Shown here piece after piece: positions 1 to 7,702 of a stretch of 64,000 nucleotides of DNA; the first letter of the stretch is position 1; every line of letters begins with the position of its first letter. Below the pieces are notes generated by a model. The model was not told the DNA's origin, searched no databases, and was given only the letters and a program-made list of their open reading frames with translations. The stretch is from Streptomyces sp. JJ66. GTDB taxonomy: Bacteria; Actinomycetota; Actinomycetes; Streptomycetales; Streptomycetaceae. A program made the position numbers and the translations under genes. The stretch lies in the NCBI RefSeq assembly GCF_019303495.1, contig NZ_JAEVFI010000012.1:5416-69415 (forward strand), given 5' to 3'.

Positions 1-252
1 CTGGTGCGTGCGATCGCAAGGCGGAGGGAGGAAAGCGCAGCGGGCTGCGCTGACGACCGACAACGCGGCGAGCGTGCGTGCCAGGCGTCCCCAGCCAGAC
101 GGGACTTTCGAAACACGCCCTAGCGCGGGTTCCCGCCGCGTGCGGGGTTCGCTGCCGCGCCAGCTGGGCCGACGCCAACGGGCCGCCGTGGCACCTCGCG
201 GCGGGGCGGGGGTGCCACAGCGGCCCGGGGAGACGGTCAGCGTGCCGTGGGG
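1..252. other. No gene recognised; downstream flank of rsbN
   Basis: I see no convincing coding region here; the reading frames that cross it are arginine/proline-rich and look like antisense shadows. A perfect inverted repeat (AGCGCAGC, GG, GCTGCGCT) lies at 34-51 and could be a remnant terminator for whatever lies to the left. The rsbN stop codon is at the right edge. Confidence 0.5.
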
Positions 253-1533
253 TCAGTCGTCGCCGACGTCGAGGCCGAGGCCGGGGAGGCCGCCGGGGAG
301 CAGGGGCGGAATGGTGATGTCGGGTGCCGGGAGGCCGGGCTCCTCGGAGCGGGGCCCCTCGCCCTCGGTGTCCTTGCGCGGGGGGTCGAGGAGACCGGGG
401 TTGCCGAGGAGGCCGCCACCGCCGTCGTCCGGCTGGCGCCCGTCCTGGCCGGTCTCCGAGGGGGACGGCGCCTCGCGGCCGTCGGGCGTGCCGTCTGCCG
501 GGGGCCGCTCGGCCGTGCCCGGCTCGGTACCGGGGGCGGTGGCCTCCTCGCGCGGGCCCTCGCCGGTGCCGCCGCCCGCACCGTCCGGGTTCTGGGAGTG
601 CGGTGGCGTGGTGCGCGGTTCGGTGGACGGCAGCAGGCCCTCGATCGGTTCGACGTCATCGCTTATGGCGTCGAACACCGACGTGACCTCTTTGCCGACG
701 TCGTGCAGCTGGGCCGGGAGCCGGTCGCGCAGGTGCGCCCACGTCGCGCGGTGGGACTCGGCGAAGGCGGACAGCGAGCGCATCGGCCCGAGGCTGCCCT
801 CCCGCTCGTAGACGCCGCTGAGCAGGCGGTGGCCCTCGGCGGCGTTGACGCCCATCGCGGTGAGCGCGCCGCGCACCTCGGTGAGTGACTCGTGGTCGAG
901 GTCCCCGGCCCGACCGCGTTCCATCAGGCGGCGGGCCTCGTTCAGCCGGGTGGAGGCGTGGTCGAGGTGGAGGACGCCGCGCTCGGCGTCGTCCCCCGCC
1001 ATGTCGAGCTTCAGGTCCTCCATGCCGCGCTTGAGGCCGTACAGGGTGTCGCCGGGCAGCGCGTCCGTGCTGGCCGCCGCGACGCCGCTGAAGGCCCCGG
1101 CGGCGACACCGACCGTCAGCCCGCCGGCCGCGAGCCCCTTGCTGAGGCGGCTGCGCGGCCGGATGCGGCCGAGTGGCGCGGTGGCGCGGTGGGCGCCCTT
1201 GCGGGACCGGGCGCGCTGTTCGGGGACGGGTGCGCCGTGCTCCGCGAACTGGTTCTCCATCGCGGCGATGAGCTGGGCCCGCTGGACCGCCTTCACCTCC
1301 GGGTCCAGCTCCGGGGCGGGCAGGGCGCCCAGGCCCTCGGTGAGGCTGAGCAGGACCCCCTGTTCAGCCTCCTCCGCCGCCTCGCCTGGGCCGGGCGCGC
1401 GGTGCGCACCGTGCGCCGGGGCGGAGTGAGGCGTGGCCTCGTCGGCGGTGTCGCCCGCCGCCGCCCTCGCGCGCTCGTCGAGGGCCTGGGCGAAGGCGTG
1501 GGCCCGCCGGTTCGTCGATACGGAGCCGATCAC
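253..1533 (-). CDS. rsbN: RsbN, anti-sigma factor of BldN (DUF5667 protein)
   Basis: Membrane-bound anti-sigma factor expected to hold the developmental sigma factor BldN inactive. The N-terminal ~100 residues form the cytoplasmic sigma-binding part. A single membrane segment (about residues 130-155, LSKGLAAGGLTVGVAAGAF region) is followed by a DUF5667 extracytoplasmic domain containing GDTLYGLKRGMEDLKL, then a long Pro/Gly/Glu-rich disordered tail. I chose the GTG at 1533 because AAGGAGG sits 8 nt upstream; the GTG at 1542 overlaps that ribosome site. It lies directly downstream of bldN on the same strand, as in other Streptomyces. Identity rests on the N-terminus, the domain order and the bldN neighbour. 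In Streptomyces venezuelae rsbN is itself a BldN target; I cannot confirm the promoter here. Confidence 0.9.
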   Translation of the reverse strand: MIGSVSTNRRAHAFAQALDERARAAAGDTADEATPHSAPAHGAHRAPGPGEAAEEAEQGVLLSLTEGLGALPAPELDPEVKAVQRAQLIAAMENQFAEHGAPVPEQRARSRKGAHRATAPLGRIRPRSRLSKGLAAGGLTVGVAAGAFSGVAAASTDALPGDTLYGLKRGMEDLKLDMAGDDAERGVLHLDHASTRLNEARRLMERGRAGDLDHESLTEVRGALTAMGVNAAEGHRLLSGVYEREGSLGPMRSLSAFAESHRATWAHLRDRLPAQLHDVGKEVTSVFDAISDDVEPIEGLLPSTEPRTTPPHSQNPDGAGGGTGEGPREEATAPGTEPGTAERPPADGTPDGREAPSPSETGQDGRQPDDGGGGLLGNPGLLDPPRKDTEGEGPRSEEPGLPAPDITIPPLLPGGLPGLGLDVGDD

Positions 1534-1786
1534 GGGCGGCACCTCCTTACGTCAGCACGGTTGACTCCGGGCACCGTACGGCAGGTTGCACGGCCCGTGC
1601 CGAACCACTCGAACGAGTGACGCGGGGTGGACTGCGCAGGACCGCGGGGAGTCTGCACAGCCCTCAACGAGCGGCGGCACACCCGGGTTACGGAGGCGTG
1701 GCGATGTGGCGGGAAACATGACGGAGGGGTCATTAGTCGCGGCCCTGAGTGGGTGGGTCGGGGGCGGGGGCGGCCCGGGGGCTGGT
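1534..1786 (-). promoter_or_regulatory. bldN-rsbN intergenic region, probable rsbN promoter
   Basis: About 250 bp separate bldN from rsbN, more than expected for simple co-transcription. By analogy with S. venezuelae, where rsbN has its own BldN-dependent promoter, the promoter should lie here. I could not assign -35/-10 elements with certainty; only the AAGGAGG ribosome site near 1542-1548 is clear. Confidence 0.4.
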
Positions 1787-2590
1787 TCAGCGGACGTCGT
1801 CCGGCAGGAGGCGGGCCAGGGTGCGCACGGCGCGATACTGGAGCGTCTTGATCGCACCCTCGTTCTTGTCCATGATCCGTGCCGTCTCGGCGACGGACAG
1901 GCCCTGCAGGAAGCGCAGCGTCACACACTCCTGCTGCTGCGGGTTCAGCCGCCGGACGGCGGCGAGCAGGGCGTCCTTGGACAGCGTCTCCAGTACCGAG
2001 TCCTCGGGGCTGCGCTCCACCTCGTTGGCGTCCAGCATCTCACCGGTGGTGACCTCCAGGCGGAACCGGCTGGACTTGAAGTGGTCGGCTACCAGGTTCC
2101 GGGCGATCGTCACCAGCCAGGCGCCGAAGTCGCGGCCCTGCCAGGTGAAGGTGCCGATGCGGCGCAGGGCGCGCAGGAAGGTCTCGCTGGTCAGGTCCTC
2201 CGCTGTGGCCCGGCCGCCGACACGGTAGTAGATGTACCGGTAGACGGTGTCGGAGTACTGGTCGTAGAGCTGGCCGAACGCGTCGGTGTCGCCCCCCTGG
2301 GCGCGTTCCACCAGGTCCATCATGCGGCGGCTGTCGCCCTCCGCGGGCCGCCGCGCGGTGGAGGTGCCCGCGGCCCCGGTGCGGCTTCGTCTGCCCAGCG
2401 AGGTGGCGGGCACCGCGCTGACGATGCCGTCGGCGAGGGCGAAGGCGGGTCGTGCGGGGGTGGGGACGGTTCCGGCGAAGGCCGGGACGGCGCTGGCGGC
2501 GGGGACGGGGACGAGTGCGCGCAGCTGGTGGGCGACCGCCGCGCGCAGCCTGGCCAGGCCCGAGGCGTCAACCCCGACGTGTGGGTACAC
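1787..2590 (-). CDS. bldN: BldN, ECF sigma factor for aerial hyphae (pro-sigma form)
   Basis: ECF-type RNA polymerase sigma factor directing chaplin/rodlin and other aerial-growth genes. The characteristic N-terminus (YPHVGVDASGLARL) and a pro-region of roughly 85-90 residues precede sigma region 2 (AEDLTSETFLRALRRIGTF) and region 4 (AVRRLNPQQQECVTLRFLQG, then VAETARIMDKNEGAIKTLQ). In S. coelicolor the N-terminal extension is removed proteolytically; the same extension is present here. The start is the GTG at 2590 with GGGAG just upstream; a longer in-frame opening to 2662 has no ribosome site and is out of line with known BldN. At 267 aa the length is normal. It is followed by its anti-sigma gene. 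Confidence 0.93.
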   Translation of the reverse strand: MYPHVGVDASGLARLRAAVAHQLRALVPVPAASAVPAFAGTVPTPARPAFALADGIVSAVPATSLGRRSRTGAAGTSTARRPAEGDSRRMMDLVERAQGGDTDAFGQLYDQYSDTVYRYIYYRVGGRATAEDLTSETFLRALRRIGTFTWQGRDFGAWLVTIARNLVADHFKSSRFRLEVTTGEMLDANEVERSPEDSVLETLSKDALLAAVRRLNPQQQECVTLRFLQGLSVAETARIMDKNEGAIKTLQYRAVRTLARLLPDDVR

Positions 2591-2892
2591 GGGACTCCCA
2601 GAGGCAGAGCTTCCATCACGTGCAGTGCGGGACCGACCGTCCGATGGAGGGACGTCTGGCACCGGATTGCGTCTGAGGAGAATAACCCTTCGTACTGGCC
2701 GTGCTACCCCTAGTTGTCTAAATCATCGATTCGGTTTGGTCTGTCGCGGTTTGCCGTTCGCTTGTTTATCGAACGTGGGGCACAAATTGATTGTTTGCGG
2801 ATAAGGTGCGGTCGATTTCCGTCCGGTTCCGGCGACGCGGCGACCTTGTGGCGTACCCTCCGCGCGCGGACAGCCCGGCGCGCCCGGCCGGT
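2591..2892 (-). promoter_or_regulatory. bldN upstream leader/promoter region
   Basis: This 300-bp gene-free stretch contains an island of unusually AT-rich sequence (about 2690-2810) in an otherwise GC-rich window, as expected of a promoter and long leader upstream of bldN. BldN promoters in other streptomycetes are BldD targets; I did not find a clean BldD palindrome and do not claim one. Confidence 0.45.
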
Positions 2893-3789
2893 TCAGCGGC
2901 GGCGGCGGATCGCGACGGCCGCGGCCGCGCCGCCCGCGACGGCGCCGACGCCCGCCGCGGCGGGCAGGCCGACGCGGGCGGCCTTGCGTCCCGTGCGGTA
3001 GTCGCGCAGCCGCCACCCGTGGTCGCGGGCGTGGCCACGGAGCCGGCTGTCGGGGTTGATGGCGTAGGGGTAGCCGACGAGCGAGAGCATCGGGATGTCG
3101 TTGGCCGAGTCGCTGTACGCGGCGCAGCGCGCGAGGTCGAGGTGTTCGGCCGCCGCGAGCGCCCGGACCGCCTCCGCCTTGGCGGGGCCGTGCAGGGGTT
3201 CGCCGACCAGCCGGCCGGTGTAGACGCCGTCGATGGACTCGGCGACGGTGCCGAGCGCGCCGGTGAGGCCGAGCCGGGCGGCGATGATCGTCGCCGTCTC
3301 CACCGGTGCGGCGGTCACCAGCCACACCTTCTGGCCCGCGTCCAGGTGGGCCTGGGCGAGGGAGCGGGTGCCGGGCCAGATGCGGCCGGCCATGTACTCG
3401 TCGTAGATCTCCTCGCCGATGGCCATCAGCTCGTCCACGCGGTGGCCCTGGACGATGGACAGCGCGCTGGTGCGCACGTCCGCCATGTGCCCGGCGTGCT
3501 CGGCACCGGCGACGCGGAAGTAGGTCTGCTGCCAGGCGAAGCGGGCCAGCTCGCGGGTGTCGAAGAACTTGCGCTTGTACAGGCCGCGGCCGAAGTGGAA
3601 CAGGGCCGCGCCCTGCATGACGGTGTTGTCGAGGTCGAAGAAGGCCGCCGCCCGGGTGTCACCGACGACCGGGAACTCGGGCTCGGTCAGCTCTGTCTTG
3701 CGGGCGGCTTCGGCCGAAGCCTCGCCCGCCAGGACGCTCGCCTCGGTCGCCGCACGCCTGCGGGAGGTGAGCCATGCCAGTGCGCCCAT
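2893..3789 (-). CDS. HAD-IB family phosphatase
   Basis: SerB/CicA-like haloacid-dehalogenase phosphatase of about 298 aa. Motif I is [11 protein letters not shown] (nucleophile and acid Asp, about residues 50-60), the motif II region is VWLVTAAP and motif III is [10 protein letters not shown], with a helical cap after motif I ([13 protein letters not shown]). A hydrophobic, Gly/Ala-rich C-terminal segment ending in RRRR suggests a membrane tail. The physiological substrate is unknown. It sits between bldN and the glutaredoxin/rex genes, a conserved Streptomyces arrangement. The ATG at 3789 has no strong ribosome site, but the N-terminus resembles what is usual for this family. Confidence 0.85.
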   Translation of the reverse strand: MGALAWLTSRRRAATEASVLAGEASAEAARKTELTEPEFPVVGDTRAAAFFDLDNTVMQGAALFHFGRGLYKRKFFDTRELARFAWQQTYFRVAGAEHAGHMADVRTSALSIVQGHRVDELMAIGEEIYDEYMAGRIWPGTRSLAQAHLDAGQKVWLVTAAPVETATIIAARLGLTGALGTVAESIDGVYTGRLVGEPLHGPAKAEAVRALAAAEHLDLARCAAYSDSANDIPMLSLVGYPYAINPDSRLRGHARDHGWRLRDYRTGRKAARVGLPAAAGVGAVAGGAAAAVAIRRRR

Positions 3790-3870
3790 GCCGACGAGGA
3801 TAGCCAGTGCGCCGGGTCGTTCCGGTTACGGCGGGGTGGACCGCCCCGGACGCGCGGGACAATGGTCGGC

Positions 3871-4209
3871 ATGCATACCCCCGACGCCCCCGGCCGCCGC
3901 CCCGGCGCGGCCCCCGCCGGTCCTTCCCCCAGCACCCCCGCCGGTACTCCCGCCAGCACCCCCGGCGCGACGGCCAGGACCGTGACGCTGATCGGCAAGC
4001 CCGGCTGCCACCTGTGCGACGACGCCCGCGCCGTGATCGAGCGCGTGTGCGCGCAGACGGGCGCGGCCTGGGAGGAGAAAGACATCAGCCAGGACGCGGA
4101 ACTGCACCGCCGGTACTGGGAGCAGATCCCGGTGGTGCTGATCGACGGCGCGCAGCACGACTTCTGGCGGGTGGACCCGGTGCGGCTGCGCACCGCGCTG
4201 GGCGGCTGA
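3871..4209 (+). CDS. Glutaredoxin-like thioredoxin-fold protein (DUF836 type)
   Basis: Small thiol-redox protein. After a ~35-residue Pro/Ala/Ser-rich N-terminal tail comes a thioredoxin fold beginning RTVTLIGKPGCHLCDDA, with the CxxC active site CHLC, and the cis-Pro region QIPVVLIDG. The partner is unknown; its place immediately upstream of rex fits a redox theme. Two in-frame ATGs (3862 and 3871) are possible; neither has a strong ribosome site, and I report the shorter form (112 aa). Confidence 0.85.
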   Translation: MHTPDAPGRRPGAAPAGPSPSTPAGTPASTPGATARTVTLIGKPGCHLCDDARAVIERVCAQTGAAWEEKDISQDAELHRRYWEQIPVVLIDGAQHDFWRVDPVRLRTALGG

Positions 4210-4380
4210 GGCGGGCGTCGCGGGCGGCCCCGCCGCCGAGAGCGGACGGTTTCGGCCAGCGTCGTCTACCATCGAACGTCGTTTTGCCGCCGGGGGGCGT
4301 ATACGTGAGGAGAGTGCCCGGGTGTCCTCATTGACGCGTGTGGCGCCTGTCACTTCCCAGGGACAAAACGGACATCATCT

Positions 4381-4398
4381 TTGTGCACGCTTTCACAA
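4381..4398. promoter_or_regulatory. Rex operator (ROP) of the rex-hem operon
   Basis: The 18-bp inverted repeat TTGTGCACGCTTTCACAA fits the Streptomyces Rex operator (TGTGAA, CGCN, TTCACA) with a single change in one half-site. It is about 85 bp upstream of the rex start, so Rex should repress its own operon when NADH/NAD+ is low and release it when NADH rises, coupling heme synthesis to respiratory demand. Confidence 0.92.
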
Positions 4399-4483
4399 AG
4401 GCATAGCCTGTCAGGGACGGGGCGGTACCGGCGTGCCCAGAGCACCTGGCCGCTCACCGCTTCGCGCAATGAGCAGGAGCACC

Positions 4484-5332
4484 GTGGCAACTGGCCGAAA
4501 CCACCGACCGGCGACCCGCAGCCGAGGGATTCCCGAGGCTACCGTCGCCCGGCTTCCGCTGTACCTGCGGGCGCTCACCGCGCTGTCGGAGCGCTCGGTG
4601 CCCACGGTCTCCTCGGAAGAGCTGGCCACCGCGGCTGGCGTCAACTCGGCCAAGCTGCGCAAGGACTTCTCCTACCTCGGCTCCTACGGCACGCGTGGCG
4701 TGGGCTACGACGTCGAGTACCTCGTCTACCAGATCTCCCGCGAGCTGGGGCTGACCCAGGACTGGCCGGTCGTCATCGTCGGTATCGGTAACCTCGGCGC
4801 CGCCCTGGCCAACTACGGCGGGTTCGCCTCCCGTGGCTTCCGCGTCGCGTCCCTGATCGACGCCGACCCCGCGATGACGGGCAAGCCCGTCGCGGGCATC
4901 GAGGTGGAGCACGCCGACGAGCTGGAGCGCATCGTCGATGACAACGGGGTGTCCATCGGCGTCATCGCCACCCCGGCCGGTGCCGCCCAGCAGGTGTGCG
5001 ACCGGCTCGTGGCCGCTGGCGTCACCTCGATCCTGAACTTCGCGCCCACCGTGCTGTCCGTGCCCGAGGGCGTGGACGTGCGCAAGGTGGACCTGTCCAT
5101 TGAGCTGCAGATCCTCGCCTTCCACGAGCAGCGCAAGGCCGGGGAGCTGGAGGGCGTGGACACCGAGCCGCCGGGCGCCGACACCGGCACGCCGGTCGCC
5201 CCGCCCGCCGCGTCCGTGACGCGGCGCGCACCGGGAGGCGAGCCCGGAGCCGGTACCCCGGGGGGTGCCGGGAAGAACGGCGGCACCGAGGCAGGGCCTG
5301 ACGGGGACGTCCCCGCCGTGATGCCGGCATGA
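4484..5332 (+). CDS. rex: Rex, NADH/NAD+-sensing redox repressor
   Basis: Transcriptional repressor that binds DNA when NAD+ dominates and is released by NADH. The N-terminal winged helix is RLPLYLRALTALSERSVPTV followed by NSAKLRKDFSYLGSYG. The Rossmann domain begins VVIVGIGNLGAAL (GxGxxG), and a C-terminal domain-swapped helix (VDLSIELQILAFHEQRK) follows. A Pro/Gly-rich tail ends DGDVPAVMPA. The GTG start at 4484 follows AGGAG and gives the VATGRNHRPATRSRG N-terminus typical of Streptomyces Rex. It overlaps hemA by 4 nt (ATGA), so the two are translationally coupled. Confidence 0.97.
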   Translation: MATGRNHRPATRSRGIPEATVARLPLYLRALTALSERSVPTVSSEELATAAGVNSAKLRKDFSYLGSYGTRGVGYDVEYLVYQISRELGLTQDWPVVIVGIGNLGAALANYGGFASRGFRVASLIDADPAMTGKPVAGIEVEHADELERIVDDNGVSIGVIATPAGAAQQVCDRLVAAGVTSILNFAPTVLSVPEGVDVRKVDLSIELQILAFHEQRKAGELEGVDTEPPGADTGTPVAPPAASVTRRAPGGEPGAGTPGGAGKNGGTEAGPDGDVPAVMPA

Positions 5333-6666
5333 GTCTGCTCGTCGTCGGCCTGAGCCACCGCAGCGCCCCGGTCAGCGTGCTGGAGCGGGCCGCGCTCGCC
5401 CCGCAGGCGCGCGGCCCGCTGCTCGCGGACGTCGTCGCGGCGGAGCCCGCTACCGAGGCCGCGGTGCTCTCCACCTGCAACCGCATCGAGCTGTACGCGG
5501 ACGTGGACAAGTTCCACGCCGGGGTCGCCGAGCTGTCCACGCTGCTCGCGCACCACAGCGGCGTCGTCCTGGAGGAGCTGACGCCCTACCTGTACGTGCA
5601 CTACGAGGACCGGGCCGTGCACCACCTGTTCTCGGTGGCCTGCGGCCTGGACTCGATGGTCGTCGGCGAGGGCCAGATCCTCGGCCAGATCAAGGACGCG
5701 CTCGCGGTCGGCCAGGAGCAGCACAGCACCGGGCGGCTGCTGAACGACCTGTTCCAGCAGGCGCTGCGGGTCGGCAAGCGCGCACACAGCGAGACGGGGA
5801 TCGACCAGGCCGGTCAGTCGCTGGTCACCTTCGGTCTTCAGCAGCTCACCGCCGCGCACCCCGGCGAGGCGCTGGACGTCGAACGCTGGGCGAAGAACAA
5901 GCGCGCGCTGGTCATCGGCGCCGGTTCCATGTCCGCGCTGGCCGCCACGACGCTCGCGCGGGCCGGTGTGACCGAACTGGTGATCGCCAACAGGACGCAG
6001 GAGCGTGCCCAGCGCCTGGCCGCCTCGCTCGGCGGCCGCACGGTGCCGATGACGGAGGTGCCCGCCGAGCTGGCCGTGGCCGACGTCGTCGTCTCCTGCA
6101 CCGGCGCCACCGGCCTGGTCCTCTCCCGCGCGATCGTGGAGGCCGCCGCGGAGGAACGGCACGCCCCGCTGGCCCTGCTCGACCTGGCCATGCCGCGCGA
6201 CATCGACGCCGCCGTGCACCGCGTCGAGGGCACCACCCTGGTGGACATCGAGTCCCTGGCCGAGGCCGCCGCCGACGCGCCGATGGCCGCCGACGTGGAC
6301 GCCGTGCGCGGCCTCGTCGCCGAGGAGGTGGCCGCCTTCGGCGCCGCCCAGCGGGCCGCGACGATCACCCCGACCGTCGTCGCGCTGCGCACCATGGCCT
6401 CCGACGTCGTCGCCACCGAGATGGCCCGGCTGGACGGACGCCTGCCCGGCCTGGACGAACGTGAGCGCGCGGAGATCACGCAGACCGTGCGCCGCGTCGT
6501 GGACAAGCTGCTGCACGCGCCGACCGTGCGCGTCAAACAGCTCGCCGGAGAACCCGGCGGCGCGGGCTACGCGGACGCCCTGCGCGAACTCTTCGACCTC
6601 GACCCCCAGACGGTCGCCGCTGTCAGCAAGCCGAACAGGAGCGGCCATGAGCCCCACCCCCACTGA
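5329..6666 (+). CDS. hemA: Glutamyl-tRNA reductase
   Basis: First committed enzyme of the C5 heme pathway: reduces glutamyl-tRNA to glutamate-1-semialdehyde with NADPH. The catalytic Cys lies in STCNRIELYADV (about residue 50). The NADPH domain shows VIGAGSMSALAATTLARAG (about residues 190-210), and the C-terminal dimerisation helices follow. At 445 aa it is slightly longer than the family norm, with the usual extra C-terminal residues of actinobacteria. It starts inside the rex stop and overlaps hemC by 20 nt. Expression should follow the Rex operator upstream of rex. Confidence 0.96.
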   Translation: MSLLVVGLSHRSAPVSVLERAALAPQARGPLLADVVAAEPATEAAVLSTCNRIELYADVDKFHAGVAELSTLLAHHSGVVLEELTPYLYVHYEDRAVHHLFSVACGLDSMVVGEGQILGQIKDALAVGQEQHSTGRLLNDLFQQALRVGKRAHSETGIDQAGQSLVTFGLQQLTAAHPGEALDVERWAKNKRALVIGAGSMSALAATTLARAGVTELVIANRTQERAQRLAASLGGRTVPMTEVPAELAVADVVVSCTGATGLVLSRAIVEAAAEERHAPLALLDLAMPRDIDAAVHRVEGTTLVDIESLAEAAADAPMAADVDAVRGLVAEEVAAFGAAQRAATITPTVVALRTMASDVVATEMARLDGRLPGLDERERAEITQTVRRVVDKLLHAPTVRVKQLAGEPGGAGYADALRELFDLDPQTVAAVSKPNRSGHEPHPH

Positions 6667-7702
6667 CCCCCCTCCGGGCACCCCGCCCGGCCAGGGGCCA
6701 CCAGCTGACCCCGCTGGCCCCGCGCCGCTGCGCCTGGGCACCCGGCGCAGCCAGCTCGCCATGGCGCAGTCCGGGCAGGTCGCCGAACAGGTCACCCGGC
6801 TCACCGGGCGGCCCGTGGAACTGGTGGAGATCACCACCTACGGCGACGTCTCACGCGAGCAGCTGGCGCAGATCGGCGGCACCGGCGTGTTCGTCTCCGC
6901 GCTGCGCGAGGCGCTGCTCGCCGGGGAGATCGACCTGGCCGTGCACTCGCTGAAGGACCTGCCCACCGCGCAGCCCGCCGAGCTGACCATCGCCGCCGTC
7001 CCGCCCCGCGAAGACGTGCGCGACGCGCTGGTGGCCCGGGACGGACTGGGCTTCGAGCAGCTGGCCGCGCGGGGGACGCCCCGTGCGCCCGTCCGCGTCG
7101 GCACCGGCTCGCCGCGCCGCATGGCGCAGCTGCACGCCTGGGCCCGGGCCCTGGGCGCGCACGTGGAGGCCGTGCCCATACGCGGTAACGTCGGCACCCG
7201 GATCGGCTTCGTCCGCTCCGGCGAACTCGACGCCGTCGTCCTCGCCGCCGCCGGACTGTCCCGCCTCGGGCAGCTGGGAGAGGCGAGTGAACTGCTGAAC
7301 CCCGACGCCGTACTGCCCGCACCCGGGCAGGGGGCACTGGCGGTGGAGTGCGCGACGTCCAGCGCGCACCTCGCCACCGCGCTCGGCGGCCTCGACGACC
7401 CGCGCACGCGGGCCGCCGTGACCGCCGAGCGCACCCTGCTCGCCGCCCTGGAGGCCGGTTGCAGCGCACCCGTAGGGGCGCTGGCCGACGTCACGGGCGA
7501 CGGGCGGGACCTCACCGAAATGCGCCTGCGCGGCGTCGTCGGCACGCTCGACGGCACGACGCTGGTGCAGCTGTCCGCCACCGGTCCCGTACCGGCATCC
7601 GCCGCCGAGCAGCTGACCTGGGCCGAGCGCCTGGGCCGTGAGCTCGCCGACGCGATGCTCGCCAAGGGTGCGGCCGGTCTGATGGGGGAGCGAGCACATT
7701 GA
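6647..7702 (+). CDS. hemC: Porphobilinogen deaminase (hydroxymethylbilane synthase)
   Basis: Polymerises four porphobilinogens into hydroxymethylbilane. The core starts at PLRLGTRRSQLAMAQSGQV after a Pro-rich ~25-residue leader. HSLKDLPT and GTGSPRRMAQL are the substrate/cofactor loops, and EAGCSAPVGAL carries the Cys that anchors the dipyrromethane cofactor. The ATG at 6647 (after AGGAGCGGCC) gives 351 aa; the gene begins within the hemA 3' end and ends overlapping the TTG start of hemD, so hemA-C-D are one translationally coupled unit. Confidence 0.95.
   Translation: MSPTPTDPPPGTPPGQGPPADPAGPAPLRLGTRRSQLAMAQSGQVAEQVTRLTGRPVELVEITTYGDVSREQLAQIGGTGVFVSALREALLAGEIDLAVHSLKDLPTAQPAELTIAAVPPREDVRDALVARDGLGFEQLAARGTPRAPVRVGTGSPRRMAQLHAWARALGAHVEAVPIRGNVGTRIGFVRSGELDAVVLAAAGLSRLGQLGEASELLNPDAVLPAPGQGALAVECATSSAHLATALGGLDDPRTRAAVTAERTLLAALEAGCSAPVGALADVTGDGRDLTEMRLRGVVGTLDGTTLVQLSATGPVPASAAEQLTWAERLGRELADAMLAKGAAGLMGERAH

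Noticed and set aside
2723-3325. Long Arg-rich open frames antisense or shifted to the HAD phosphatase, and similar frames throughout
   Set aside because: They are compositional shadows typical of GC-rich DNA: extreme Arg/Pro/Gly content, no ribosome sites, no recognisable motifs, full overlap with well-supported genes.
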